DNA of 64,000 bases from an uncultured Glaciecola sp. (GTDB lineage: Bacteria; Pseudomonadota; Gammaproteobacteria; Enterobacterales; Alteromonadaceae): NCBI RefSeq assembly GCF_937770335.1, contig NZ_CALJHY010000009.1, forward strand, positions 88,176-152,175. Direction: 5' to 3'. A model generated the notes under the pieces. The model saw only the letters and a program-made list of their open reading frames with translations. It was not told where the DNA came from and ran no database searches. The translations under genes were made by a program, and so were the position numbers. This document shows, in pieces, positions 19,545 to 31,705 of this stretch (position 1 is its first letter; the number at the start of each line of letters is the position of its first letter).

Positions 19545-20795
19545 ATGGATTTTTTCTCTTATAAAGACAATCAACTTTTTGCTGAAGACGTGGCTGTTGC
19601 TGATATTGCAAAAGCACACGGTACACCACTATATATTTACTCAAGAGCCACAATTGAACGCCATTGGCATGCCTTTAATAACGCTGTTGCTAATCATGAT
19701 CATCTTATTTGCTATGCGGTTAAAGCCAACTCTAACTTAGGTGTTTTGTCTGTGTTGGCTAAATTAGGCTCAGGCTTTGATATTGTCAGCAAAGGTGAGC
19801 TTTCACGTGTTATTGAAGCTGGTGGTGACACAACCAAAGTCGTGTTTTCAGGCGTAGGTAAAACATCGGGTGAAATTCGTTTCGCCCTTCAGCAAAACAT
19901 CATGTGTTTTAATGTGGAATCTGATGCGGAGCTCGATCGTATTAACTACGTGGCGGGTGAACTTGGTGTTAAAGCACCTATTTCAATTCGAATTAATCCT
20001 GATGTAGACGCAAAAACCCATCCGTATATTTCTACTGGTTTAAAAGCAAATAAATTCGGAATTGCACGTGATGATGCACTACGTGTATATAAACGTGCTG
20101 CTGCAATGTCCAATCTAGATATAAAAGGAATGGACTGTCATATTGGGTCTCAGTTAACCGACATAACACCATTTGTTGACGCACTAGAACGTTTATTAGT
20201 GTTAGTAGATGAGCTAGCCGAACATAATATCGTGATCTCGCACCTTGATGTTGGTGGCGGCTTAGGCGTGCCTTATAAAGACGAAACTCCTCCGCATCCA
20301 GATGAATATGCAGCGGCAATGAGTGCCAAAATGCAAGGTCGTGATCATCTCAAACTTATTTTAGAACCCGGTAGAGCCATCGCAGCGAATGCAGGTATTC
20401 TTATTACCGAAGTTGAGTTTCTAAAACAAGGTGAAGAGAAAAACTTTGCTATTGTCGATGCCGCCATGAATGATTTATTGCGCCCTGCATTATATAGTGC
20501 GTGGCAAGCTATTATTCCGGTACAACCACGACTTGATATTGCCACACAAAAATATGATGTTGTTGGCCCGGTTTGCGAGACCGGTGACTTTTTAGGTAAG
20601 GATCGAGACTTAGCGATTGTCCCTGGTGATTTTCTAGCAGTGAGAAGTGCTGGTGCTTATGGTTTTGTAATGGCGAGTAATTATAATAGTCGTTGCAGGC
20701 CTGCTGAGATCATGGTCGATAAAACCGAGACAATTGTGGTTCGCGAAAGAGAAAAGCTAAAAGATCTCTGGAAAGGTGAACATAAAATTACGTAA
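19545..20795 (+). CDS. lysA: Diaminopimelate decarboxylase
   Basis: PLP enzyme of the last step of lysine synthesis, meso-diaminopimelate to L-lysine. The 416 residues show the PLP lysine at about 60 (CYAVKANSN), HIGSQ, the phosphate-binding DVGGGLG, EPGRAI and the C-terminal CETGDFL with the catalytic Cys. It starts one base after the lptM stop and is followed by dapF 52 bp on, so the enzymes that make and use meso-DAP are co-transcribed. Confidence 0.97.
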   Translation: MDFFSYKDNQLFAEDVAVADIAKAHGTPLYIYSRATIERHWHAFNNAVANHDHLICYAVKANSNLGVLSVLAKLGSGFDIVSKGELSRVIEAGGDTTKVVFSGVGKTSGEIRFALQQNIMCFNVESDAELDRINYVAGELGVKAPISIRINPDVDAKTHPYISTGLKANKFGIARDDALRVYKRAAAMSNLDIKGMDCHIGSQLTDITPFVDALERLLVLVDELAEHNIVISHLDVGGGLGVPYKDETPPHPDEYAAAMSAKMQGRDHLKLILEPGRAIAANAGILITEVEFLKQGEEKNFAIVDAAMNDLLRPALYSAWQAIIPVQPRLDIATQKYDVVGPVCETGDFLGKDRDLAIVPGDFLAVRSAGAYGFVMASNYNSRCRPAEIMVDKTETIVVREREKLKDLWKGEHKIT

Positions 20796-20847
20796 ATTAG
20801 GACCATAGATTTGGTCTTACACTCATAATAATAATTATAAGAAGAAA

Positions 20848-21678
20848 ATGCTGTTAAACTTTTCTAAAATGCACGGGCTTGGCAATGACTTTGTGGTTGT
20901 CGATAACGTTACCCAAAATGTGTTTTTCTCAAAAGAGAAGATCCAACAGCTTGCTGATCGTAATTTTGGCATTGGCTTCGATCAACTTCTTATAGTAGAA
21001 CCACCTTACGATCCAGACCAAGACTTCCATTATCGCATTTATAATGCAGACGGATCAGAAGTATCTCAATGTGGCAATGGCGCACGTTGTTTCGCTAAGT
21101 TTGTGAAGCAAAAAGGCTTAATTAACCGCAATAAAATCATTGTCAGTACCAAAGCCGGTCGTATGGTGTTGTACCTTGAAAAAGACGGCAATGTATCAGT
21201 CAATATGGGGTGTCCAGTATTCACTCCCGAGCACATTCCCTTTAAAGCCAACAAACAAGAGAATATCTATATTATCCGCGATCAGGAGCATACCTTTTTC
21301 TGTGGGGTTGTATCCATGGGTAACCCACACTGCGTGCTCGAAGTCGACGATGTAGATAATTATGATGTAACCGGCATTGGCAGCATAATTGGTAATAACG
21401 AGCGTTTTCCAGAAGGCGTAAATGTTGGTTTTATGCAAGTTATTAGTCGCAGCGAGATAAAACTACGTGTATTTGAGCGCGGCAGCGGAGAGACTTTAGC
21501 CTGCGGTAGCGGCGCTTGTGCGGCCGTTGCAATAGGCATTATGCAAGACAAACTAGATAAAGAAGTGAATGTAACGCTTCCTGGTGGTAGACTGATAATA
21601 AAATGGCAAGGGGAAGACAGTCTATTAAAAATGACGGGCCCCGCAGAACACATTTATGACGGACAAGTAACGCTATGA
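20848..21678 (+). CDS. dapF: Diaminopimelate epimerase
   Basis: Converts LL- to meso-diaminopimelate for lysine and peptidoglycan. The 276 residues have both catalytic cysteines: Cys75 in SQCGNGARC and Cys219 in [11 protein letters not shown]-terminal KMHGLGNDF is typical. It overlaps the DUF484 gene by 4 bp (ATGA), part of the lptM-lysA-dapF-DUF484-xerC-HAD operon. Confidence 0.98.
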   Translation: MLLNFSKMHGLGNDFVVVDNVTQNVFFSKEKIQQLADRNFGIGFDQLLIVEPPYDPDQDFHYRIYNADGSEVSQCGNGARCFAKFVKQKGLINRNKIIVSTKAGRMVLYLEKDGNVSVNMGCPVFTPEHIPFKANKQENIYIIRDQEHTFFCGVVSMGNPHCVLEVDDVDNYDVTGIGSIIGNNERFPEGVNVGFMQVISRSEIKLRVFERGSGETLACGSGACAAVAIGIMQDKLDKEVNVTLPGGRLIIKWQGEDSLLKMTGPAEHIYDGQVTL

Positions 21679-22370
21679 ACAAATCAAGTGTTAAGGGAAA
21701 TACCGCGCAAGCGATAGCACATGACTACGCTTCAGAAACGGTCACGGAAGCAGAGGTACGTGAGTACATTCTGAATAACAAAGACTTCTTTGTTAAAAAT
21801 CCGGATGTGGCTGAAAGAGTCCAAGTGCCACACAAGCAAAAGGGCACAGTGTCACTTGTTGAGCTTCAGGGGAGTCAGCTGCGCAAAAAAGTCCGCCAAC
21901 TCAGCTTTAAACTTAGCCAACTCATTTCAATTGCTAAGCAAAATGAACAAATCTATCGTGTGTATGCCGACCTAAATCTGCGCCTATTACGCTGCACTGA
22001 TTTTGCTGAAATGCAATATACTATTGAAGAAACCTTGCAAGATGAACTCGATATGTCAGCCGCTGCGATTAAACCTTTTAAAGGTCTTTTTGCCTTACCT
22101 GAAATTCAACAACGTTTGTTTCTAGAAAAACGTTTTAAAGATACAGATTTCTTTTTTGGTCGTTTGAATCAGCATGAAAAGCAACTTTTGTTCGGCGATG
22201 GAATTGCTGAATCAGTTGCTCTAGTACTACTAGGCGATAAACGCGACCTAGGCATATTAGCGATTGGTAGTGCCGACCCCATTCATTTTGAGCCCGACAT
22301 GGACACGTTGTTAATAAAGCAACTTCAGGAGTTCCTGAATGTATCAATGCCTAAGTTACTTCATTATTAG
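21675..22370 (+). CDS. DUF484 family protein
   Basis: Protein of 231 residues and unknown molecular function, always found between dapF and xerC. N-terminal [18 protein letters not shown] and [17 protein letters not shown] are DUF484 hallmarks; a coiled coil (about 60-100) and a GAF-like C-terminal domain follow. No catalytic motif seen. Co-translated with dapF (4-bp overlap) and 12 bp before xerC. Confidence 0.92.
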   Translation: MNKSSVKGNTAQAIAHDYASETVTEAEVREYILNNKDFFVKNPDVAERVQVPHKQKGTVSLVELQGSQLRKKVRQLSFKLSQLISIAKQNEQIYRVYADLNLRLLRCTDFAEMQYTIEETLQDELDMSAAAIKPFKGLFALPEIQQRLFLEKRFKDTDFFFGRLNQHEKQLLFGDGIAESVALVLLGDKRDLGILAIGSADPIHFEPDMDTLLIKQLQEFLNVSMPKLLHY

Positions 22371-22382
22371 TAAAGGCTAATT

Positions 22383-23303
22383 TTGTTTAATGATTTGGCT
22401 GTAACGCAAAAAGTCCCTCCTCAATTAGGCTCTTGGATTATCGACTTTATTCACCACATTCGTGTTGAACGCCAACTTTCCGAACTCACCTGTAAAAACT
22501 ATCAACGTCAGATACTCAGTGCCCTAAACGACCTCAACATCAACGATTGGACAGAGCTGTCTCCTGATCATATAAAAATGATGTTGATGCACTGCAACAA
22601 AGCAAAACTGTCCACTCGTACCATCAATTTGCGGCTAAGTGTGTTGCGAAACTTTTGCGAATTTATGGTCACAAAAGAATATCTAACTAACAATCCAGTT
22701 GCCGCAATTCAGTCCTTAAAACAATCAAAACCATTACCCAAACAATTGAATGTCGATGAAATGAACAGTTTACTCAATTTCGATACGACGGGATTTTTAG
22801 ATATTCGAGACAAAGCGATGTTCGAACTGCTATACGGCTGCGGCATGCGTTTATCAGAATTAACAGGGCTCGAATTGAAAGATATTTTAGCCGGTGATGA
22901 AGTAAGAGTTATTGGTAAAGGTAATAAAGAGCGGCGTTTACCATTGGGTCGTCAGGCTAAAATTGCGGTTAACCTATGGATTGCTGAACGCAATAAATTG
23001 TTGCCTTCAGCAGACCAAAAAGCCTTATTTTTATCCAAGCGTAAAACCAGAATTTCAAACCGACAAGTACAAAATAGGCTTGACCATTGGGCTAAAAAAC
23101 AAACCCTTTATCAACAAATTAGTCCACACACACTGCGCCATTCGTTCGCAACTCACGTATTAGAATCTAGTAATGATTTACGAGGTGTTCAAGAATTATT
23201 AGGGCACGCGAACTTATCCACAACTCAAATCTATACTCATCTTAACTTTCAGCATCTTGCTCAAATTTATGACAAAGCACACCCGAGGGCGAAGAAGAAG
23301 TGA
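22383..23303 (+). CDS. xerC: Tyrosine recombinase XerC
   Basis: Site-specific recombinase that with XerD resolves chromosome dimers at dif. The 306 residues carry an N-terminal core-binding domain and the catalytic set Arg (CGMRLSE), Lys ([10 protein letters not shown]), [10 protein letters not shown], and [14 protein letters not shown] with nucleophile Tyr284. The start is TTG at 22383 with AAGG six bases before it. The operon position after DUF484 separates it from XerD and from phage integrases. Confidence 0.96.
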   Translation: MFNDLAVTQKVPPQLGSWIIDFIHHIRVERQLSELTCKNYQRQILSALNDLNINDWTELSPDHIKMMLMHCNKAKLSTRTINLRLSVLRNFCEFMVTKEYLTNNPVAAIQSLKQSKPLPKQLNVDEMNSLLNFDTTGFLDIRDKAMFELLYGCGMRLSELTGLELKDILAGDEVRVIGKGNKERRLPLGRQAKIAVNLWIAERNKLLPSADQKALFLSKRKTRISNRQVQNRLDHWAKKQTLYQQISPHTLRHSFATHVLESSNDLRGVQELLGHANLSTTQIYTHLNFQHLAQIYDKAHPRAKKK

Positions 23304-24016
23304 TTATTTACAAACCGACTCCTAAAATTAGCGCTATGACCTTCGATTTGGATGACACCTTATACGACAATTGGCCTTATATTATTGAAGCTGAAAAAGG
23401 CTTATTGAATTTTATTGCCAAAGCATATCCAGATTCGTCTCACCTTAGTAGAGACGATTGGCAACAGTATAAACAGCAAGCATTGCGTAACGATCCTGAG
23501 TTGTTCTCAGATATGGGCGACTTACGCCGAATCATCTTAACAAAGGGACTCGAGGGATCCGGTTACCGCGGTAAAGCACTGGCCGACGCCGTACAAACTT
23601 GTTTTGATTGGTTTTACTTTGAGCGCAGTAATTTTAAAGTAGGTGAAGCCCAATGCCAATTGCTGGCAAAACTAGCTGAACACCTACCGTTAGTTGCTAT
23701 TACTAACGGTAATGTAAATACCCAACAAATTGGGATAGATGGCTATTTTCAACATACATTCAAGGCCAGTCGTAAAAGCCCAATGAAGCCGCATGCTCAT
23801 ATGTTCGATCAAGCAGCCGCTTATCTCAACATAAGCCGCGGCAGCATCTTGCACGTAGGCGATAATTTGGAAAAGGATGTTTGGGGAGCAACTAACGCTG
23901 GTTTCTCTAGCGCTTGGTATGCTTGCGATAGACCAATGCAAATTGAGAACGAGTCCGTTCAAGTTCTACCTAACGTTGAAATTCATCAACTTGACGAGCT
24001 CTTAGCATTTATTTGA
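23300..24016 (+). CDS. yigB: HAD-superfamily phosphatase, YigB-like
   Basis: Small-molecule phosphatase of 238 residues. HAD motifs are intact: [10 protein letters not shown] (nucleophile Asp and acid Asp, about residues 16-20), AITNGN, SPMKPH with the Lys, and [18 protein letters not shown]. coli YigB, which stands at the same place after xerC, dephosphorylates FMN and sugar phosphates. The start is GTG at 23300, overlapping the xerC stop by 4 bp. Last gene of the operon; no clear terminator seen. Confidence 0.9.
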   Translation: MIIYKPTPKISAMTFDLDDTLYDNWPYIIEAEKGLLNFIAKAYPDSSHLSRDDWQQYKQQALRNDPELFSDMGDLRRIILTKGLEGSGYRGKALADAVQTCFDWFYFERSNFKVGEAQCQLLAKLAEHLPLVAITNGNVNTQQIGIDGYFQHTFKASRKSPMKPHAHMFDQAAAYLNISRGSILHVGDNLEKDVWGATNAGFSSAWYACDRPMQIENESVQVLPNVEIHQLDELLAFI

Positions 24017-24358
24017 TCAGCCTCAATTTAAACACACTGATGTGATAATTTATTACGTTGTATTATAATTGATTAATGTATCTTTCATTGCGCCTATCCC
24101 ATCGCTTTATAACGATATTCTAATTTAATGAACATCTGTAATTGAATATTATTGAGTGTCGTATATAAGTACGGAGTCACTTGTAATGAACTACCCACGG
24201 GCATCGATTCTCACTGGACAATGGCTTTTCTCGACATAGCCGATAAAAGCATTATGATACAAAAAGACATTTAGCTATTTAGTCAACTCAAAGCGTTCAA
24301 TGAGTATTTGGTTGGTTATTAAAAAAACAGATTACTAGACCTATTTGAGGATCCTACT
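24017..24358. other. Gene-free stretch before the DsrE-like gene
   Basis: 342 bp, AT-rich, without a recognisable gene, tRNA or terminator. A plus-strand frame is open from about 24143 to a TAG near 24272 but has no start, ribosome-binding site or known family. Confidence 0.5.
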
Positions 24359-24898
24359 ATGCTTCTAAAAACGACCTTATTCACCCTATTTATATTGATG
24401 GTATCGGCAACAGCTAGTGCGCAGTTATCATCCTTTAAAGAGGGGCCTGTAATAACTGATTTTGGTAAAAATGCCAGCGTATCAACTCATACGGTTTCGA
24501 CATCGGCAGAATTTAAGGTTGCCTTTGATGTAGGAAGTCCTGCGGATGCGGGCGAAGTAAACCGAAAATTTGATAGTCTAGCGCGTTTTATTAATATGCA
24601 TGTTGGCGCCGGCGTGGATAAAAAAAACATTCAACTTGCGCTTGTCGTTCATGGCAAAGCTAGCTTTGATTTGCTTGATCATACGACTTATCAAAAGCGA
24701 CATAAATTAGATAACCCGAATAAAGCATTACTGCAAACACTGATGAATAACAAGGTGCGCGTCATTTTATGTGGCCAAACTGCGGCTGCTTATGAAATTG
24801 ACATTAGCCAACTTGTTGAAGGGGCTGAAGTAGAACTTTCAGCGATGACAGCACATGCTCTTCTACAACAAGATGGCTATACTGTTAATCCGTTTTAG
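24359..24898 (+). CDS. Exported DsrE-family protein
   Basis: Protein of 179 residues with a signal peptide (1-21, ending ATASAQ) and a DsrE/DsrF-like core: FKVAFDVGSP, LARFINMHVGAGV, IQLALVVHGKASFDLL, NNKVRVILCGQTAA and AMTAHALLQQDGYTVNPF. The Cys in ILCGQTA sits where the DsrE fold has its conserved Cys. Exported members of this family are common and uncharacterised; a sulfur-relay role is possible but not shown here. Confidence 0.8.
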   Translation: MLLKTTLFTLFILMVSATASAQLSSFKEGPVITDFGKNASVSTHTVSTSAEFKVAFDVGSPADAGEVNRKFDSLARFINMHVGAGVDKKNIQLALVVHGKASFDLLDHTTYQKRHKLDNPNKALLQTLMNNKVRVILCGQTAAAYEIDISQLVEGAEVELSAMTAHALLQQDGYTVNPF

Positions 24899-24901
24899 TG
24901 A

Positions 24902-27025
<2,124 letters not shown>

Positions 27026-27032
27026 CATCTAC

Positions 27033-27065
27033 AAGATTAGCGGCTCGAATCTAGCCGCTAATCTT
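27033..27065. terminator. Bidirectional terminator between fadH and the Hsp70 gene
   Basis: A perfect 13-bp stem, AAGATTAGCGGCT / AGCCGCTAATCTT, with a 7-nt loop between two convergent genes. The T-tract is short (TTATTTAA). Confidence 0.85.
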
Positions 27066-27073
27066 ATTTAATG

Positions 27074-28573
27074 CTAAAGCCTAGCAGCGTGAATCGCTAA
27101 GCCTTCACAAACAGAGTTAAACGCATCACCTTCGATTACTGGCAAATTAGGCAACATTTCTTCTGTTAACTGTTTTCGAACAATTGGGGATAGACTCATA
27201 CCACCAGTAATGAAAAGCATTTCTGGTGGTTCACTGCTATTTTCTAGGCATTCCACAACTAAACGCTTCACACGGCTTAGCCATGTTTGCATAGAGCGAT
27301 TTAAATCCTCTACCGACAAATCCACGTCATAATCAGGCTCAATATAATGTAGTGGCAAGGTTATTTCGGCTTTAGAGGAGAGCATCTCTTTCGCTAAACG
27401 AGATGAATTGACAAGACGGGCTGAAAGCTTGTCCTCTTGCACTGTTAGTAATCGACCTAACAATTTGGGTTCTTTTGTAATTGATCTGGTTTGCATGATA
27501 TCCAAACCATATTCATCTGAAAAAAAGCGGTTGAGCTTGGGAATGTCATCGACAGCGCACATATCTGAAAAATAAGTAGGTGGCACAGGTAGCCCACTTT
27601 GCATCTTCAAGCCCTGGCCCATTGTCGGTGCAATTGACTTCACAATTAAATTTTTATCACACTCCATACCGCCAATTCGAGCTCCGGTAACAGAAAGCAC
27701 ATCTTGCTGACGATTAAGATTAGACCGTTTTTCTGGTGACAACTTGATACAACAAATATCGGTCGTACCACCACCAATATCGACGACGAGTACATTGGTC
27801 GGTTTGGCTAAATTAGGCTCAATTTTGTAAGCAGCAGCAATAGGCTCTTCCAGAAACTCAACATGCGTAAAACCAGCCATTTTGGCAGCTTCGGCCATTA
27901 TCTCTAATGCTTGATTATTGCCTTCTTCGCCTCTGGTTCCATGAAACTTAACCGGACGACCAATTACCGCAGTGTCGACAGTTTTTTGTAGTTGCTGCTC
28001 TGCACTTTGACGAAAATAGGCCAACTGTTTAGCAATCATTCCTACGAATGCTGCCTTCTGACCAGCCACTAAATGCGCACCTAAAAAGTTTTTCGGTGAG
28101 TAAATTAAACGGCCTTTTTCTGGGGTTTTTAAATAGCGTTTAAAACCTTCTTCACCAAATGCAAATTCGCCTGTTTCAACCAATTGGTGAAGCGACAAAT
28201 CCTGCACTGTCATATATTTAAGGAGAAGTTGAATCGCTTGGCGCTGTAATGCCGGCTTGTTATGATATTGCGCACGTAAATCGTCAATTTTTTCACTAAA
28301 AACACGTTGTTCTCTGGGATCTAGCGCTTCGTAGTAGCTATTCTTAGCTTTTTCCAGCTGATCATTGATAGCACGCTGAATTTGCGAGACTTTAGCCTCA
28401 ATAGCAGACACGGGTGGACGTGGTAGATCATCTTTGTAATATACAAAGACGGAGGAACGAATTTTATTCGATTGTTCTACATTAGGATCTAGTTTAATGA
28501 AATGATGTTGCGTCCCATCAAAATAAACTGCCTCTGAATTCGATGTACCGTAATCTATGCCTATTGCTGCCAT
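27074..28573 (-). CDS. yegD: YegD-type Hsp70-family protein
   Basis: Actin-fold ATPase of the Hsp70 superfamily, 499 residues (E. coli YegD 450). Phosphate-1 loop GIDYGTSNSEAV, phosphate-2 VVDIGGGTTDICC and adenosine motif FITGGMSLSP are present. A charged helical insert lies at about 55-110. There is no substrate-binding domain, so it is not a DnaK. Partner and clients are unknown. AGGA precedes the ATG. Single gene. Confidence 0.9.
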   Translation of the reverse strand: MAAIGIDYGTSNSEAVYFDGTQHHFIKLDPNVEQSNKIRSSVFVYYKDDLPRPPVSAIEAKVSQIQRAINDQLEKAKNSYYEALDPREQRVFSEKIDDLRAQYHNKPALQRQAIQLLLKYMTVQDLSLHQLVETGEFAFGEEGFKRYLKTPEKGRLIYSPKNFLGAHLVAGQKAAFVGMIAKQLAYFRQSAEQQLQKTVDTAVIGRPVKFHGTRGEEGNNQALEIMAEAAKMAGFTHVEFLEEPIAAAYKIEPNLAKPTNVLVVDIGGGTTDICCIKLSPEKRSNLNRQQDVLSVTGARIGGMECDKNLIVKSIAPTMGQGLKMQSGLPVPPTYFSDMCAVDDIPKLNRFFSDEYGLDIMQTRSITKEPKLLGRLLTVQEDKLSARLVNSSRLAKEMLSSKAEITLPLHYIEPDYDVDLSVEDLNRSMQTWLSRVKRLVVECLENSSEPPEMLFITGGMSLSPIVRKQLTEEMLPNLPVIEGDAFNSVCEGLAIHAARL

Positions 28574-28599
28574 CTTGGTCCTGAGTGATTAAAAAAAGA

Positions 28600-29495
28600 G
28601 ACCGCGGATTGTAGAGTAAAAATATATGCAATTCACTACTTGATTTAGCATAGGACAATTAAATATGCTTACAACCTCAGCGTTATGTTTGGGAATGTAT
28701 CAACGTTTGAAACGGAAACGTATTAAAACCAGCGATTTATAATACCTAGACATTATCAATAACCTCTTAAAGCGAGAAATTGATAAACGGAGAAAAGGAA
28801 AGGCTAATTATGATAAAAGTTCGGCGAATTAAAGCTTAAAAGACTTGTTGAATGACTCAATTAAACTGGCGGCGACAAACATCAGTAGCGTAATGTGCTG
28901 CTATTTGGCTCAAGTGATCTTTGAGTTAAGCGAGACATTTAGACGGCGATTTTAAGTCATAGGTAGGCGTTCATTTAAGTGCATGCAAAACCCAAAGCAG
29001 CGCGACAAGACTTCGACGGGAACGCTTATTAACATCAAAAAAATGACTCGACTAATATGCATTTTTGTAATAAATAGTGTCAGTCAAAGTACGTGCAAAA
29101 ACCGTTGTGAGAAAAAATGTAAGAGTAAACTTGTTTAATAATGAAGATGATTGATGAAATTATATCCGTTATTTTCATTTTATATTACGTAACAAAAACC
29201 AGATATGCGATTTTTATTCTTATCATCCGTTGTGTGTTTTTGCCGTACAGTAATAAATATTGCTTACATTCGGTTGTTTTTATTATCTTTTTGAAAAAAT
29301 ATCATTGCTGTCCTGCTGTCGTCTCTAAGTGTAACTAACGTTTCTGTATTAATTTTGTAATAAATAATTCATTAATAATTCACGAAAAATACATAAAAGT
29401 GTCACAATATAGTATAAATACAAGAAAGCTATCATTTGGGATTTACCCAATCAAATGGCTATCAATTACAATGTTGATATTGGAAAACTACGATA
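28600..29495. other. Gene-free stretch before the porin gene
   Basis: About 0.9 kb, very AT-rich toward the right end. One plus-strand frame (about 28684-29139) reads protein-like through three stop codons, but I recognise no family, so decay of a gene is only a possibility. The porin promoter should lie near 29340-29480; no clear operator was found. Confidence 0.45.
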
Positions 29496-30542
29496 ATGCG
29501 TCATTTTTTTACGTTCTGTTTAATACTCTTTATACCTAATTCTCTGCTTGCGGATGTGGTGACAACAGATGGAAGTAATGTAGTCATCAACCTTAACGGC
29601 CCGATTGAGGTTAAAACATTAGATGGTAAGTTCTCAGCCAAATTAGGTGGTCGTATTCAGTGGGATTACAATTATGCTGAACTAAATGGCGTTGCTGACG
29701 AAGACGATTTCAACATTCGTCGAGCGCGTTTATATCTATCTGGGAACGTGAATGATTGGTCTTACAAAGTGCAATTTAATGTAGGTAATGACAATGGCGG
29801 AACACCAGAAGACCTGTATATAAGATACAACGGCTGGGGTAAACAGGCCATTGTTACTATTGGTAAACAAAATGAACCCTTTGGTTTGGAACAATTAGAG
29901 TCATCAAAGGATATTAGTTACCTTGAGCGGTCGGCTGTTACTGAAGCTTATGCACCTGGACGCCAGGAAGGAATACTATTCAGTGGTCAACGTGATGCGC
30001 TCACCTATGCCTTTGGTATATTTGAAGATGATAGTGTAGGCGATGGTACAGCAATGACTGGACGCGTTACTTATACCCCGATCAAGTCTGTTAATCATGT
30101 TCTTCATTTTGGGGTTGCTCATAGTAACCGTGACAATGACGTCGACATAACGGGCCTAGAAGTTGCGTATGCGAAAGGGCCTTATCATATGCAGTCTGAA
30201 TTTATATCGGCTGAGGAAAGTAACGGAAGTCGTGAAGGTTTGTATTTGCAAGCAGGTTGGATCATCACAGGTGAAACAAGGCCTTATAAAAATGGAATTT
30301 TTAAGCGAGTTAAGCCAGGTAATAGATCGGGTGCTTGGGAACTCGTCGTTCGCTACGAAGATGGAGATGGTGCATACTCAGACGAGGAACTAGGTTCCAC
30401 TGATGCAACGTCATACGGTGTTGGAGTGAATTATTATCTAAACCAGTTTATTCGCATCGGTGCGACCTTTACTGACGCAAAAGACAATATCAATGATAAT
30501 CATGGCAAGGAATTTCGGGCGCGGATACAAATAGCCCTTTAA
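29496..30542 (+). CDS. Phosphate-selective porin O/P family outer-membrane protein
   Basis: Outer-membrane beta-barrel of 348 residues. Signal peptide (1-19, ending SLLA), then the porin O/P pattern: KLGGRIQWDYNY, DDFNIRRARLYLSGNVNDWSYKVQFN, RYNGWGKQAIVTIGKQNEPFGLEQLESSKDISYLERS, and alternating strands to a C-terminal FRARIQIAL. The family includes OprP/OprO, but the basic ladder that decides phosphate or pyrophosphate selectivity cannot be judged by eye. It is shorter than OprP, so ion selectivity is open. Monocistronic. Confidence 0.87.
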   Translation: MRHFFTFCLILFIPNSLLADVVTTDGSNVVINLNGPIEVKTLDGKFSAKLGGRIQWDYNYAELNGVADEDDFNIRRARLYLSGNVNDWSYKVQFNVGNDNGGTPEDLYIRYNGWGKQAIVTIGKQNEPFGLEQLESSKDISYLERSAVTEAYAPGRQEGILFSGQRDALTYAFGIFEDDSVGDGTAMTGRVTYTPIKSVNHVLHFGVAHSNRDNDVDITGLEVAYAKGPYHMQSEFISAEESNGSREGLYLQAGWIITGETRPYKNGIFKRVKPGNRSGAWELVVRYEDGDGAYSDEELGSTDATSYGVGVNYYLNQFIRIGATFTDAKDNINDNHGKEFRARIQIAL

Positions 30543-30719
30543 ACTACCTCTGACAGCAATCAAGGGCAAAGATAAACAATGCTGTTACGACGAATAATCA
30601 CCCACATAAAGGAGCAAAATTAGTTCGCTGTTATATTAAGCGCCAATGAGCTTGACTAGACGAAATAGTTGACGCGCTATAGTTGTGAAGAATTGGTTAA
30701 AAAACGAACACAAAGACGC

Positions 30720-31286
30720 TTAAAAAAGTAGAATTTTAAATCCGATGGCAATTAATATAAACCCACCAAATAACTCCGCTTTAAGGGTGATTCTTTCGCC
30801 TCTAATGCTCCCAAGAAAGAAGCCAAACAAGCTAACAACGAGAGTGGTTAGTCCAATAATTAAACACGAAAAATATGGTGAGAATGGTATCAAGGCTAAT
30901 GTAAACCCGGCAGCGAACGCATCGATGCTGGTCGCTATGGCAATAATTAGTAACGTATTATGAGTCAATGACGGTGCAATTTCATCACCATCCCTTTGAA
31001 ACGAATCGTAAATAGCTTTAAGCCCTAAAGACACCAAAATAGTAAAGCCAATCCACTGCGATAAACTCTCAAACCACGCGAAAAGAGTCACACCACCTAA
31101 GTAGCCTAAAAGTGGGAATACAGCATGAAAAACAGCAAAATAAATAGCGATAATAAAGGCGCTGGAAAAGCGATTTTCAGCCTCGGAGCTATATTTATAT
31201 ATACGGCTTTTATTTACGCCGATACCAATAGATACGGCGAAAACATCCATGCTTAGCGCGACTGACAATAAAATTACTTCTAACAT
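30720..31286 (-). CDS. mntP: Manganese efflux pump MntP
   Basis: Inner-membrane Mn(II) exporter, 188 residues, six helices. Two repeats carry the conserved acidic residues: ALSMDVFAVSIGIG near the N-terminus and ATSIDAFAAGFTLAL in the middle. I looked upstream (31287-31500) for a yybP-ykoY manganese riboswitch and found no convincing match. Monocistronic, convergent with the porin gene. Confidence 0.9.
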   Translation of the reverse strand: MLEVILLSVALSMDVFAVSIGIGVNKSRIYKYSSEAENRFSSAFIIAIYFAVFHAVFPLLGYLGGVTLFAWFESLSQWIGFTILVSLGLKAIYDSFQRDGDEIAPSLTHNTLLIIAIATSIDAFAAGFTLALIPFSPYFSCLIIGLTTLVVSLFGFFLGSIRGERITLKAELFGGFILIAIGFKILLF

Positions 31287-31705
31287 GAGACATCAATCAT
31301 ACGTTTACAAAATGGCTAATAAAATACAAATGATACTCACATGGTGACTGAATACCATTATTAATTAAGCAAGAGATGAATTTTTACGGTACGACTATGG
31401 GGCTTCAATAGTGGTATTTACCAGCCGGCTCTTCATATTTGATTTCCGATATACGCCGAACAATAAGCCCTACCCTTTCGTTTCTTTATGGCCTAAGAGT
31501 GGTGCTACCGGTCTTGCATAGCATGCTGAAAATATTAATTATTTGAACAACATAGCATGCACGAGGTATTTAGCTTTTTGGATATTGTTGATACACATCG
31601 TACTTAATGACTACACTATCCCAAAGTCGTATTATGTATTGGTTGGGCAATGCAAATAGTGCCTATTCATTGTTTAACATAAAGCTTTCTTTTTAGGAGA
31701 ACAAA
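31287..31705. other. Intergenic region with a repeated CATAGCATGC
   Basis: 419 bp between divergent mntP and the hydroxyacid dehydrogenase gene. CATAGCATGC occurs at 31517-31526 and 31551-31560, 34 bp apart centre to centre, and each has the palindromic core GCATGC. This could be a pair of operator half-sites for the dehydrogenase gene 146 bp downstream. TAGGAGA at 31695 is its ribosome-binding site. Confidence 0.4.

Noticed and set aside
22383..23303. Phage or integron integrase signalling a mobile element
   Set aside because: Conserved operon context with dapF and DUF484 identifies it as chromosomal XerC.
28684..29139. Plus-strand frame that reads protein-like (LKREIDKRRKGKANYD...) through three stops, reminiscent of an IstB-like N-terminus
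   Set aside because: The resemblance covers only about 30 residues and the rest does not fit IstB; AT-rich chance reading is as likely.
31287..31500. Possible manganese (yybP-ykoY) riboswitch before mntP
   Set aside because: The conserved loop sequences of that riboswitch could not be found on the minus strand.
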